A stretch of DNA of 64,000 bases, from positions 372,001 to 436,000 of the forward strand of contig NZ_CADIKC010000002.1 in assembly GCF_902859805.1 (NCBI RefSeq), given 5' to 3'. Of the stretch, positions 43,503 to 52,183 are shown piece after piece (the stretch's first letter is position 1; the number at the start of each line of letters is the position of its first letter). This DNA comes from Paraburkholderia sediminicola. Its GTDB lineage: Bacteria; Pseudomonadota; Gammaproteobacteria; Burkholderiales; Burkholderiaceae. The position numbers and the translations under genes were made by a program. The notes under the pieces were generated by a model. That model was not told where the DNA came from. It was given only the letters and a program-made list of their open reading frames with translations, and made no database searches.

Positions 43503-44351
43503 TCAGGTGTTGTCGGGCGCGTTGAAGGACGTGGATGCGGTCTCGAACACTGCGGTGAGAATGCCGAGGCGGCCTTCAAGGAGATTTCGCGCCAGGTTGG
43601 CGAAAAGCTCTGCGAAGTCCGGCCCCATCACCACGCCGAGGTTTGGCGAAGGCGGCGGGCCTGACGCACGCGATTGGGTGATCCAGGCCCTGGCGGCCTC
43701 GGTGTCGTCTTGCCATGCCAGCGTGCGGAAGCCTGCTTGCTCGATCGCTTCGCGCGTTGCGTCGGCTGTGAGGAGAAAGCTTGTTGCCGGCGTTCGCGCC
43801 CAGGGAACGGGGTAGTACGGTTCGCTGCCGTTTGCGACGACGTCGAACGTCGCAAACCTTCCGCCTGGCTTCAGCACGCGTTCGATCTCACGATAAAGAC
43901 GGGCGCGCTCGGCGATGTTCATCGCCACGTGCTGCAGCAATACGGCGTCGAAACCGCTGCCTTCAAAGGGAAGTTCCAGCGCGCTTGCGGTATGGAACGA
44001 AACCAGTTCGCTCTGCCCTGTGCGCCCGGTGAGATAGCGCGCGGCATCCACGAACGGTTCGCTGAGGTCGATGCCCGTCACCCGGCAGCCATAGGTTGCA
44101 GCCAGAAAACGGGCCGGCCCGCCAATGCCCGAACCGACGTCCAGCACCGACATGCCGGCGGTAATCCCGGCCAATCTGGCAAGCTCGGTGGTGGCAGCAA
44201 GCCCACGTGTGTGAAACTGGTCGAGGGCGCCCAGTTGCTGCGGTGTGAGCTGCTGATCTTCCGGCCCAAAGGCGGTGAGCGCCACCTTGAGCCGCTCGGT
44301 CAGGCCGGTCGCGCGATAGTGATCTCGCACGCCATCAAGTGCATCAGTCAT
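43503..44351 (-). CDS. Class I SAM-dependent methyltransferase
   Basis: 282 residues from ATG 44351, behind GGAGGAAC; upstream in-frame ATGs discarded. Motif I VLDVGSGIGGPARFLA, motif II GIDLSEPFV, post-I VLLQHVAMNIAERARLYREI, motif III LKPGGRFATFDV. Resembles methyltransferases acting on small molecules (UbiE/gamma-tocopherol-like). Substrate unknown. Divergent from a LysR gene; followed by a membrane protein. Confidence 0.88.
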   Translation of the reverse strand: MTDALDGVRDHYRATGLTERLKVALTAFGPEDQQLTPQQLGALDQFHTRGLAATTELARLAGITAGMSVLDVGSGIGGPARFLAATYGCRVTGIDLSEPFVDAARYLTGRTGQSELVSFHTASALELPFEGSGFDAVLLQHVAMNIAERARLYREIERVLKPGGRFATFDVVANGSEPYYPVPWARTPATSFLLTADATREAIEQAGFRTLAWQDDTEAARAWITQSRASGPPPSPNLGVVMGPDFAELFANLARNLLEGRLGILTAVFETASTSFNAPDNT

Positions 44352-44383
44352 TGCGGAGTTCCTCCACGGTCTAAGCGAATTGT

Positions 44384-44419
44384 TGAGGGCTTGCGAGTCG
44401 ACATCCGCATGAGCCCTCA
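44384..44419. repeat. Inverted repeat in the methyltransferase/LysR control region
   Basis: TGAGGGCT (44384-44391) and AGCCCTCA (44412-44419) are perfect 8-bp arms, 20 bases apart. A candidate operator or hairpin. Confidence 0.4.
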
Positions 44420-44482
44420 TCTGCAGGCGTAGGTGTACCATGGCCTCTCGCGAGCGACTATTCATCACAATGTTGACGGGCT

Positions 44483-45439
44483 ATGAAGCAGAACTTCACA
44501 GTCAGACAAGGCGCGCTCGACGGCGTGGAAGTGTTCCTGAGCGTTGCCCAGCATCGCAGTTTTCGCCGGGCAGCCGCGGAACTCGGAGTGACACCGTCCG
44601 CCGTCAGCCAGACGGTGCGTGTACTTGAGGCGCGCATTGGCGCAGCGCTCTTCATCCGCACCACGCGCAGCGTCGGTCTGACCGACGCTGGCGAACGGTT
44701 TCTTTCGCACGCAAAGCCCGCTTTCGACGAGCTTGTCGCCGCAAGTGAGGTTGCGCGCGGACTTGGTCAACGGCCCACCGGGTTGTTGCGTCTTTCGGTG
44801 CCGCGCGCGGTGGTGCCGATCCTGCTGGAACCACTCATTGCATCCTTCTGCCAGGCCTATCCCGAGGTCGAAGTGGAGATCGCCACCAGCAAGGAGCTGA
44901 TCGATCTTGCCGCGGAAGGGTTCGACGCCGGCATCCGGCTCGGTCAGTTCGTCGACGCCGACATGGTCGCCATACCCTTGACGCCACCGTTTCATCTCGT
45001 CGTCGTGGGCAGCCCTGCGTATTTCGCAGCGCGCAGCCGCCCCATGCACACGGACGATCTGCGCCAACACGCATGCTTGCGGTGGCGGCGATCCAGCGGC
45101 GCAATCGCGCTATGGTCCTTCAACGACAAGGGCCACGCGATCGAGATCGCCGTCTCCGGCCCCTTCATCGCCAACGATTTTTCCACCATGCTGGGCGCGG
45201 CAGTCGAAGGTATGGGTCTTGCCCAGCTACCTGAACCGATGGCGGCTGAAGGGTTACGAGCGGGAAAACTGGTGCACGTGCTGGGGCCGTTCGCGCCGGT
45301 GATACCGGGCGTGTTTCTCTACTATCCAGGCCGCCGGCAGATGACGCCGAAGCTGCGCGCCTTCATTGATCATGTGAAGAGCCGCGCGGCAGACCAAAGC
45401 AAAGTGATATCAGCTCCAGGCCTTCCAGAGTCGACGTAG
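44483..45439 (+). CDS. LysR-type regulator
   Basis: 318 residues. HTH QHRSFRRAAAELGVTPSAVSQTV, RTTRSVGLTDAGERFL, effector domain beginning LLRLSVPRAVVPILLEPLI. Divergent from the methyltransferase, which is its likeliest target. Tail ends near the opposing LysR gene at 45475 (convergent). Confidence 0.9.
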   Translation: MKQNFTVRQGALDGVEVFLSVAQHRSFRRAAAELGVTPSAVSQTVRVLEARIGAALFIRTTRSVGLTDAGERFLSHAKPAFDELVAASEVARGLGQRPTGLLRLSVPRAVVPILLEPLIASFCQAYPEVEVEIATSKELIDLAAEGFDAGIRLGQFVDADMVAIPLTPPFHLVVVGSPAYFAARSRPMHTDDLRQHACLRWRRSSGAIALWSFNDKGHAIEIAVSGPFIANDFSTMLGAAVEGMGLAQLPEPMAAEGLRAGKLVHVLGPFAPVIPGVFLYYPGRRQMTPKLRAFIDHVKSRAADQSKVISAPGLPEST

Positions 45440-45474
45440 CGACGGCGACGCATCTCTTCAACGCGTGACATCCA

Positions 45475-46407
45475 TTACGTCTTTGCGACGCGCTTGCCCT
45501 TGGCCGTCGATTCGTTGTTCGCAAACAGTTCGGTAAGCCAATCGATGAACACGCGAGCCTTCGCGCTCAGGTGCCGATTGGGCTGATAGGCAACAAAAAC
45601 GGGAACGGGATCCGACACCCAGTCGCTCAGAACTGCTTCAAGTGCGCCGCTTTCAAGGTGTGTGGTGGCGGAGAACGTCAATGCATGGACGACGCCGAGA
45701 CCCGCCAGCGCAATGGTCAGACACGCCATGATGTCGTTGGCCGTCAGCCCGTGCCGATTGTGTATTTCCACGCGTTCACGATCTTTCGTCACCACGATCG
45801 GAAAGGGGCGATTGGTTCGCGAGGCGATGGTTCGGATAACGACGTGACCATGCTCGAGGTCCGAAGGATGCGAAGGCCGTCCGTGCTTGTCCCAGTACGC
45901 GGGTGTCGCACACAGGATTTGCCTGACGGCGCCGATCTGCCGCGCAACAAGCGATTGATCGAAGATTTCCCCCGCCCGCACGACGCAGTCGACGTTCTCT
46001 GCAATGAGGTCGACCGGACGATCGCTGATCCCGAACTCGATTTCGATGTCCGGATACCGCTCGACGAACGCCGGTAACGCGGGAAGTATCACCGACAGAC
46101 CTAGCGGCACCGGCAGATCGACGCGCAAGCGTCCTCGCGGGTTGGTCTTCGCGCGCGACATCGTGCCCTCGAGCTCCGCGAGATCGCTCATCAACTGTAG
46201 CGCGCGTTCGTAGTACGCGGCGCCATCCGCTGTCGTCGAGACCTTGCGTGTCGTGCGGTTAAGCAGCTTTGTGCCCAGTTCGACTTCGAGCGACGCGATC
46301 AGACGGCTGACGGCCGTCTTCGGTAAGTCGAGCACCTGCGCGGCCTTGGTGAAGGTGCCGCTCTCGACCACCCGAATGAACGCCTGCATGGCGTGAAACT
46401 TGTCCAC
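45475..46407 (-). CDS. LysR-type regulator (CrgA-like)
   Basis: 310 residues starting MDKFHAMQAFIRVVESGTF; HTH FTKAAQVLDLPKTAVSRLIASLE, then RTTRKVSTTADGAAYYERAL and the CrgA-type domain (LRVDLPVPLGLSVILPALPAF). Divergent from the SDR/GST genes with the ATTGTTTC-N6-GAAACAAT repeat between, so it likely controls that pair. Confidence 0.9.
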   Translation of the reverse strand: MDKFHAMQAFIRVVESGTFTKAAQVLDLPKTAVSRLIASLEVELGTKLLNRTTRKVSTTADGAAYYERALQLMSDLAELEGTMSRAKTNPRGRLRVDLPVPLGLSVILPALPAFVERYPDIEIEFGISDRPVDLIAENVDCVVRAGEIFDQSLVARQIGAVRQILCATPAYWDKHGRPSHPSDLEHGHVVIRTIASRTNRPFPIVVTKDRERVEIHNRHGLTANDIMACLTIALAGLGVVHALTFSATTHLESGALEAVLSDWVSDPVPVFVAYQPNRHLSAKARVFIDWLTELFANNESTAKGKRVAKT

Positions 46408-46443
46408 GGTCTGACTCCTCGCTGTCCCGTCCGAGTCTGCCTG

Positions 46444-46465
46444 ATTGTTTCACTGCAGAAACAAT
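46444..46465. promoter_or_regulatory. Candidate LysR operator upstream of SDR/GST genes
   Basis: ATTGTTTC (46444-46451) and GAAACAAT (46458-46465) are perfect 8-bp arms around ACTGCA; 36 bp upstream of the LysR start. Confidence 0.6.
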
Positions 46466-46614
46466 GTGGAATCGTAGCAGCGATTTATCCACCTGCGCGT
46501 TCTCGGTATCGTTCACCCATCGCCACACGAACTTCAATGGCGCCTCGAAAGGACCAGGTCAATCACCCTCCTTTCGCAGCCGCGCCGAAGTTCATTCTGA
46601 ACAGGGAAATATCC

Positions 46615-47382
46615 ATGTCTATCGTTAAAGAAACGCATGCGTCGGACCGCCCGAAAGCGGTGGTTATCGGAGTCGGACCGGAGCAAGGTCTCGGTGCGGG
46701 CCTGTCGCGCCGATTCGCTGCAGAGGGTCGTCATGTCGTCATCGCGGGGCGCACCGAAGCGAAGATCGAACGGGTACGCGAGAGCATTGTCGAGGCAGGT
46801 GGCTCGGCGAGCACGGTCGTCATGGACGTGACGAACGAAGCGGACGTGATCCGCCTGTTCGACGTCGCGATGCAGGCAGACGAACATGGCGGAAGTGCCG
46901 ACCTCATTGCCTACAACGCGGGCAACAACCAGCCTCTGGATCTGCGAACGATGGAAGCGGACGTCTTCGAATCGTTCTGGCGGCTCAACTGTTTTGGCGG
47001 CTTTCTCGTGGGTCGCGAAGCCGCACGGCGCTTTGTGCCCCTCGGCCGGGGATCGATTCTTTTCAGCGGGGCGACGGGCGCGCTGCGAGGCTTGCCAAAC
47101 TTTGCCCACTTCGCGTCGAGCAAGGCCGGCTTGCGCATGCTTGCTCAAAGCATGGCGCGCGAATTCGGCCCGCTCGGCCTGCACGTCGCCCATGTCGTGA
47201 TCGACGGTGGCATCGACGGAGAACGGGTGCATACGCGCTTCACTGAGCATGTGGAACGGAAGGGCCTCGACGGACTGCTCGATATCGACGCTATCGCCGA
47301 TGCATTCTGGTCGCTTCACCGGCAGCACCGTTCTGCGTGGACGCACGAGCTCGATCTGCGCCCCTTCAAAGAAGCGTTCTAA
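46615..47382 (+). CDS. SDR-family protein with Phe in place of the catalytic Tyr
   Basis: 255 residues from ATG 46615 (AGGGA upstream). Dinucleotide-binding segment GVGPEQGLGAGLSRRF, IAGRTEAKIER, AYNAGNN, and catalytic Ser in ILFSGATGA. At the usual YxxxK site the sequence is FASSK, so the tyrosine is Phe. From memory, a clade of SDRs with FAxFAxAK and HVVIDGxID is known and this matches it (HVVIDGGID is present), so it is a defined subfamily, not a degraded gene. The loss of Tyr makes ordinary redox chemistry questionable. First of two genes with the GST. Confidence 0.85.
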   Translation: MSIVKETHASDRPKAVVIGVGPEQGLGAGLSRRFAAEGRHVVIAGRTEAKIERVRESIVEAGGSASTVVMDVTNEADVIRLFDVAMQADEHGGSADLIAYNAGNNQPLDLRTMEADVFESFWRLNCFGGFLVGREAARRFVPLGRGSILFSGATGALRGLPNFAHFASSKAGLRMLAQSMAREFGPLGLHVAHVVIDGGIDGERVHTRFTEHVERKGLDGLLDIDAIADAFWSLHRQHRSAWTHELDLRPFKEAF

Positions 47383-47421
47383 CCGATCGCGAACCTCAAC
47401 ACTGTCAATTTCAAAGAGTCA

Positions 47422-48039
47422 ATGATGAAACTTATCGGTCCATGGTTTTCCGGCTATACCCGCCGGGTCGGCATCACGCTAAAGCTGCTCGGCATACCGT
47501 TCGAGCATCTGCCCTATCACGCCTATGAGCAGCAGGATCTTATCCGTCCGTACAGCCCGATGGTGAAGGTACCGGCGCTCGCACTCGACGACGGCACGAT
47601 TCTCTACGACAGCGCAGCCATCATCGACTATCTGCATGAAGAAGTTGGAGCAGAACGCGCCTTGCTCGCGCCCTCAGGCTTGAATCGACGCGACGCTTTG
47701 CAGTTCATCGGCATCGCATCCGCAATCTACGGAAAGCTCAGCGACATGTATGACGAGTCGATCCGTCCGCCCGAGCATCAGATCGCCACGATCGTCGCAT
47801 CGCTGCGCGAGCAGGCACTGGCGGGATTTCAGATGCTCGAGTCGAGGGCCGGTAATGGCTGGCTGGTGGGCGACGCACTGTCTCAAGCCGATGTGATGGT
47901 CGTGATTACCTGGCAATCCGCATCATTGGCTTTTATGCCGGACGTCGTGCATCCGGCTGCATTTCCCAAGCTTGCCCGATTGGCCGCGCGCGCGATGGAA
48001 ATAGACGCGTTCTCCAGCACGCTGCCTTTCAAGGGATAG
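47422..48039 (+). CDS. Glutathione S-transferase family protein
   Basis: 205 residues. N-terminal thioredoxin-like domain begins MKLIGPWFSGYTRRVGITLKLLGIPFEHLP with Ser/Tyr at the glutathione-activating position (FSGYTRR), cis-Pro in VKVPALALDDG, ESxAI-like DSAAIIDYL, and an all-alpha C-terminal domain with GDALSQADVMV. Located 39 bp after the SDR gene and very likely co-transcribed. Acts in glutathione conjugation or isomerisation; substrate unknown. Confidence 0.9.
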   Translation: MMKLIGPWFSGYTRRVGITLKLLGIPFEHLPYHAYEQQDLIRPYSPMVKVPALALDDGTILYDSAAIIDYLHEEVGAERALLAPSGLNRRDALQFIGIASAIYGKLSDMYDESIRPPEHQIATIVASLREQALAGFQMLESRAGNGWLVGDALSQADVMVVITWQSASLAFMPDVVHPAAFPKLARLAARAMEIDAFSSTLPFKG

Positions 48040-48069
48040 GGACTGCTCGCGCGGCCCCAGCCGCGCGTG

Positions 48070-49014
48070 TTATTTCCTTTGCTGCCCTCCTGCTTTTCGG
48101 ACAGGCGTTGTCGTGTCCGCAAACAGATCGATCACGACCTCGCGCAGCCAGCGATTGCCCTCGTCGTGCTGGACTCGTGTGTGCCAGAGCAGATGGATCG
48201 GCGCGGCGGGCAGCGTCATGGGCAACGCGCGCAGGCTGAGCGAAAAAGGGGTTGCCAGTTGAAGGGCCAGGCGCTCCGGCACCGTAGCGATCAGATCGGT
48301 GCGTTGCAGGATGTAGCCCACGCTCATGAAGTGCGGCACCGTCAGCCGCACCTGGCGCCGTACGCCGCGCCGTTTCAGCCATTCGTCCACCTGCCCGTGG
48401 CCAGTGCCGGCCGCCACGACGACAAGATGCTCAGCCTCGCGCCACGCAGCGAGCGTGAGCGGCGCGTCCTCGAGCGGATGGCCGCGCCTGAAGAGGCACA
48501 CATAGCGCTGATCGAACAGGCGGCGCTGATAGAAACCACCTTTGAGCTGCGGCAGCAAGCCGATCGCCAGATCGACGCGGCCGTCGGCCATCTCATTGCT
48601 CAGATTGACACTTGTATCGCGCACGGTATTGAGTGCGACGCCCGGCGCGACGCGCGACAGCCGTTCGAGCAGCGCGGGCAAAAACACCACTTCGCCGATA
48701 TCGGTCATGCCGATCGTCATGGTGCGCATCGCGCGCAGCGGATCGAAACCCGTCACTGGATTGAGCGCGCCGTGCAGTGTGGCGAGCGCCTGTGAGACCG
48801 GTTCCGCCAGACGCAGCGCGAATGGCGTGGGCACCACGCCGCCCGGCCCGCGCACGAACAAGGGGTCGCCAAGCCGGCGACGCAGCTTGGCGAGCGCGTT
48901 GCTGACGCCGGGCTGGCTCATGTTCATCTGCTCGGCGACGGTCGCCACGCGCCGTTCCTGCATCAGCCGCTGGAAGAGCAACAGCAGATTGAGGTCGATT
49001 TCGCTCAGTTCCAT
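48070..49014 (-). CDS. LysR-type regulator (NodD/PcaQ-like subgroup)
   Basis: 314 residues. MELSEIDLNLLLLFQRLMQERRVATVAEQMNMSQPGVSNAL is the typical start of the NodD/NahR-like branch, followed by LRRRLGDPLFVRG. The effector domain (TIGMTDIGEVVFLPALLERL) is of the aromatic-ligand type. Divergent from the FAD monooxygenase at 49187, whose aromatic substrate it presumably senses. Confidence 0.9.
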   Translation of the reverse strand: MELSEIDLNLLLLFQRLMQERRVATVAEQMNMSQPGVSNALAKLRRRLGDPLFVRGPGGVVPTPFALRLAEPVSQALATLHGALNPVTGFDPLRAMRTMTIGMTDIGEVVFLPALLERLSRVAPGVALNTVRDTSVNLSNEMADGRVDLAIGLLPQLKGGFYQRRLFDQRYVCLFRRGHPLEDAPLTLAAWREAEHLVVVAAGTGHGQVDEWLKRRGVRRQVRLTVPHFMSVGYILQRTDLIATVPERLALQLATPFSLSLRALPMTLPAAPIHLLWHTRVQHDEGNRWLREVVIDLFADTTTPVRKAGGQQRK

Positions 49015-49186
49015 AACTCACGCATATCCGGGTCTCATTCAATCCAGTGATGAAGCAGATTCATTTCATCTTATTGAGGAATGAAGGTCTAGTGCTGAAA
49101 ATACTGACACGGCACGCGCATTTGCCATGGCGTCCGGAAATGTCATGGCGGCCGCACTCATAAATCTGGATATCGGAGACACAGTC

Positions 49187-50404
49187 ATGAAGCAGACGGA
49201 TCTAAAAATTGCGATCGTCGGCGCCGGCGTCGGCGGTCTTACGCTGGCGCTCGCGCTGCGCGAGCACGGAATCGATGCGCAACTCTACGAGCAAACCGAC
49301 GAGCTGCGCGAAGTGGGCGCGGCCGTCGCGCTCTCGGCTAACGCGACGCGCTTCTACGAGCGCATGGGACTGCGTCCGGACTTCGAGAAGCTGTGCGCGG
49401 AGGTGCCGGGTCTCGTCTATCGCGACGGACGCAGCGGTGCGGTCATCGGCCATCATCGCGGCACGCCCAGCTCTCGCGAGCTGTTCGGCGGCTCGTATTG
49501 GGGTATTCATCGCGCCGATCTGCAGGCGGTGCTGTCCAGAGCCGTCGGACTTGAGCGCATCAAGCTCAGCCATCGGCTGGTCGATCTCGTACAGCACGCG
49601 GATCGCGTGAGTCTGGCGTTTGATAACGGTCAGCGCATCGACGCCGACCTCGTGATCGGCGCCGACGGGGCGCGCTCGATCACGCGGCGCTGGATGCTTG
49701 GCTATGACGACGCCCTGTACTCGGGTTGCTCGGGCTTTCGCGGCGTGGTGCCGGCGGAACGCATGGACCTCTTGCCCGATCCCGAGACCATCCAGTTCTG
49801 GGTTGGACCCGGCGGCCATCTGCTGCACTATCCCATCGGCGACAAAGGTGACCAGAATTTCCTGCTGGTCGAGCGTCATCCATCTCCGTGGCCGTTACGC
49901 GACTGGGTCATGCCCGCCAGCGAGGGCGAACAACTACGCCTGTTCAAGGACTGGCATCCGGCCGTCGTGCAGATGATTACGGCTGTGCCCATCAGTCAGC
50001 GCTGGGGATTGTTCCACCGTCCCCCGCTCGGCCGCTGGAGCAAAGGCCGCGTGACGCTGATCGGCGATGCCGCGCATGCGCTTGTGCCGCATCACGGCCA
50101 GGGCGCCAATCAGTCGATTGAAGATGCCGTGGTGCTGGCCGCTCAATTGGCGGCAGCGGGTCCTGGCAATTGGCGCGAGGCGCAGGAAGCCTACGAGCGC
50201 CTGCGCCGGGGCCGCACACGCAAGGTGCAGTACGCGTCGATCACCACGGCGGACGTGCTGCATTTGCCCGACGGGCCAGCCGCGCAGGCCCGCAACGCCC
50301 GCCTCGGCGCGCGCGACAGCATGCTGAATCACCTGGGCTGGATTCACGATTTCGATGCGCTCACGGAAGAGCCGAGCGAACGGCAGGGCGGCACCTGGCT
50401 TTGA
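49187..50404 (+). CDS. FAD-dependent aromatic monooxygenase (salicylate hydroxylase-like)
   Basis: 405 residues from ATG 49187, behind GGAGA. FAD motif GAGVGG (12-17), DG motif (VIGADGARSITRRWM), GD motif LIGDAAHALVPHHGQGANQSIEDAV. Group A flavoprotein hydroxylase; salicylate or 3-hydroxybenzoate-6-hydroxylase type, hydroxylating an aromatic acid with NAD(P)H and O2. Controlled by the divergent NodD-like LysR. No ring-cleavage genes are nearby, so the product must enter a pathway encoded elsewhere. Confidence 0.88.
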   Translation: MKQTDLKIAIVGAGVGGLTLALALREHGIDAQLYEQTDELREVGAAVALSANATRFYERMGLRPDFEKLCAEVPGLVYRDGRSGAVIGHHRGTPSSRELFGGSYWGIHRADLQAVLSRAVGLERIKLSHRLVDLVQHADRVSLAFDNGQRIDADLVIGADGARSITRRWMLGYDDALYSGCSGFRGVVPAERMDLLPDPETIQFWVGPGGHLLHYPIGDKGDQNFLLVERHPSPWPLRDWVMPASEGEQLRLFKDWHPAVVQMITAVPISQRWGLFHRPPLGRWSKGRVTLIGDAAHALVPHHGQGANQSIEDAVVLAAQLAAAGPGNWREAQEAYERLRRGRTRKVQYASITTADVLHLPDGPAAQARNARLGARDSMLNHLGWIHDFDALTEEPSERQGGTWL

Positions 50405-50667
50405 GCAAGCCCTGCTTTACGGTTGATAGCGCCCGGAGGAGCCGCCCCTCCTGTAGCGCATAGGCGAATGCAACTGTGTTGGTAAGCGCAGAGGCACTGT
50501 ACATGTCAAACGAAAAGCTTCAGCTTCAGAATGGTCTATCGATGTATTGAGCCCCGCAGCACGTTGACGCACGGTGGAGTCGCCATTAACGGGCGATAGT
50601 GCGTCTATCGATGCGGCGTGACGGCTATCCGACGAACTTCGTCGTCCACTTCGCTGAGAAAACTCTC
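50405..50667. other. Intergenic region between FAD monooxygenase and cupin genes
   Basis: 263 bp without a convincing gene. A short GGAGG/CCTCC hairpin (50435-50451) just past the monooxygenase stop may aid termination. Frames to 50599 ahead of the cupin start have no recognisable domain. Confidence 0.4.
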
Positions 50668-50952
50668 ATGGGTCGTCCGCAGGCAGTTCCAACGCAGCAG
50701 GTATTGAATGAACGCGTGATCGTCACCGAGTGGCGATTTGCGCCCGGTGCCGAAACTGGCTGGCATGTTCATGGACATGACTATGTCGTGGTACCGCAAA
50801 CGGACGGTCAACTTCTCCTCGAGACAGCACAAGGCAACCGGGAATCGCAACTGCGCGCCGGGCAGAGTTACGCGGGATTGAAGGGAGTGGAACACAACGT
50901 CATCAACGCGACCGACCACGAGGTGGTATTTATCGAGGTGGAGATTCGCTGA
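50668..50952 (+). CDS. Small single-domain cupin
   Basis: 94 residues from ATG 50668; the earlier ATG 50599 adds an unlikely head. One cupin barrel: GWHVHGHDYVVV supplies His ligands, then GVEHNV for the third; the usual Glu of motif 1 is replaced (H-x-H-x-D). Small stand-alone cupins of this kind occur in many roles, from metal-dependent enzymes to sugar binding. No operon partner. Function unknown. Confidence 0.75.
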   Translation: MGRPQAVPTQQVLNERVIVTEWRFAPGAETGWHVHGHDYVVVPQTDGQLLLETAQGNRESQLRAGQSYAGLKGVEHNVINATDHEVVFIEVEIR

Positions 50953-51009
50953 GGCAGCGCCTGATGAAAGGCACGGACTGAGTGAAACAGGATGACTGTC
51001 GCCATGATG

Positions 51010-51048
51010 TCAGGGCAGGCGCTTAACCACGAGCGCCCGCTTTAAACC
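51010..51048 (-). pseudogene. Remnant of a second GNAT gene 3' end
   Basis: Read on the minus strand these bases code GLKRALVVKRLP followed by TGA, matching the tail GLKRVFMVKQLA plus stop of the intact GNAT gene at 51329 in 7 of 12 positions. The flank GCCA-TGA-TCAGG also matches. Only about 45-50 bp align, so it is a diverged duplicate end. Confidence 0.6.
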
Positions 51049-51070
51049 ATTTATCCCCGACCTCACCGCT

Positions 51071-51286
51071 CTAACCGCTGTGCCCCCCGCCGTCGGACGG
51101 GCAGTCGAACGAATGAGATGACGAGTGGTGGCCACCGTGCGCCGACGAGTCTGTGCGGCAATGATCGGATACGTGCGTGTTAGGCGGCGACGAAAGATCC
51201 ACCGTCGGTAAGTAGGGAGTCTGCGATGGTCCCCTCCGATTCTGCTTGTTGTTGCTGAACAGGCGCTTGAGGAATTTGAGCATCAT
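51071..51286 (-). CDS. Small Ser/His-rich hypothetical protein
   Basis: 71 residues from ATG 51286 (or 51283), with AAGGACGA upstream. Basic N-terminus MLKFLKRLFSNNKQNRR, then a Pro/Thr-rich stretch and a tail of His, Ser and Gly with Cys (HVSDHCRTDSSAHGGHH... SFDCPSDGGGHSG). Four or more His clustered with two Cys could bind a metal. No known domain. Lies between two copies of a GNAT tail, suggesting it came in or was kept during a local duplication. Confidence 0.6.
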   Translation of the reverse strand: MMLKFLKRLFSNNKQNRRGPSQTPYLPTVDLSSPPNTHVSDHCRTDSSAHGGHHSSSHSFDCPSDGGGHSG

Positions 51287-51328
51287 TCGTCCTTTTTCCC
51301 TGGTTGATTCCACACACTTCGCCAATGA

Positions 51329-51787
51329 TCAGGCCAGCTGCTTAACCATGAATACCCGCTTTAAACCTTTCTCCTCGGCCCGATGCGTCTCCGTATAGCC
51401 GATACGAGAGTAAAGCGCGATATTTTCCGTCATGCTCTCGTGCGTGTAGAGCCTGATGACGCGATAGCCGGCCGCTCTGGCTGAACGTTCAGCGAATTCC
51501 AGCAGGCTGCGGCCTAGTCCCGTTCCCTTGGCGGAAGGTGCTACGGCTACGTTGTCCAGCAGCATCGCGTCCTGCTCCGGGATGAGCACAACAATGCCCC
51601 GTATGGCGCCTTCCAGCTCGACAACATAGACCCTGCCCTCGCCGGTCAGGACTTCATAGTCATCAAGCATCGGTCCCGGCGGCCGCCCGATACGGGAGAT
51701 ATAAGGCGAGTAGGCCTGTCGAACGATTTCCTCGATAGCCTGGAGGTCGGTAAGAACGGCAGGGCGAGGATCGGGATGCATTGTCAT
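51329..51787 (-). CDS. GNAT-family N-acetyltransferase
   Basis: 152 residues from ATG 51787 (ATG 51781 also possible). Longer upstream frame rejected because that DNA is the dead SDR gene on the other strand. GNAT motifs: VVELEGAIRGIVVLIPEQDAMLLDNVAVAP for beta-4, AcCoA loop SAKGTGLGRSLLEFAE, then ALYSRIGYTETHR. Acetylates an amine, e.g. amino-sugar, polyamine or toxin; not inferable. Tail duplicated at 51010-51048. Confidence 0.85.
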   Translation of the reverse strand: MTMHPDPRPAVLTDLQAIEEIVRQAYSPYISRIGRPPGPMLDDYEVLTGEGRVYVVELEGAIRGIVVLIPEQDAMLLDNVAVAPSAKGTGLGRSLLEFAERSARAAGYRVIRLYTHESMTENIALYSRIGYTETHRAEEKGLKRVFMVKQLA

Positions 51788-51941
51788 GTTTCGCAAGTAT
51801 TCGACTGAAAGCGCGCTCGTGAATATGTTAGCTCTTTCATGAGGCAAAGCACCGGCTTTGACCAGGAAGCCGCAACGCATCGACAGCCGGACCCTCACAT
51901 CGCCGATTCGCTTTTGCTTATACCCCCACGTTTTTGGCTGA

Positions 51942-52166
51942 TTAGGCGCGAACAATCTCGACCGCATCACAGTCAACAACATTCAACCCGGGCCAACTGT
52001 AACGGACATGACGGCCGATCAAATCGAGGCGATCAAGCCGCTCATTCCGCTTAAGCGCGCTGGCGATCCGGATGAGATTGCCGGTCTGGTCGCCTACCTC
52101 GTTCGCAAGGAGTCAGGCTACATGACCGGTTCCAGCCTCACCATCGACGGCGGTATGGCGCTATAA
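51942..52166 (+). pseudogene. SDR-family gene, 3' fragment only
   Basis: In one frame from 51942 to the TAA at 52164-52166 the bases code for the last 74 residues of an SDR: RITVNNIQPGPTVTDM, then RAGDPDEIAGLVAYLV, SGYMTGSSLTIDGGMAL. Upstream of 51942 the frame stops and the SDR-like N-terminal half is missing, replaced by the GNAT gene. A truncated, non-functional relic. Confidence 0.8.
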
Positions 52167-52183
52167 CCGTCTGGCGACCTGTT

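Noticed and set aside
51788..51982. 66-residue N-terminal extension of the GNAT protein
   Set aside because: Its far end lies opposite the SDR relic and it lacks GNAT similarity; ATG 51787 begins the domain.
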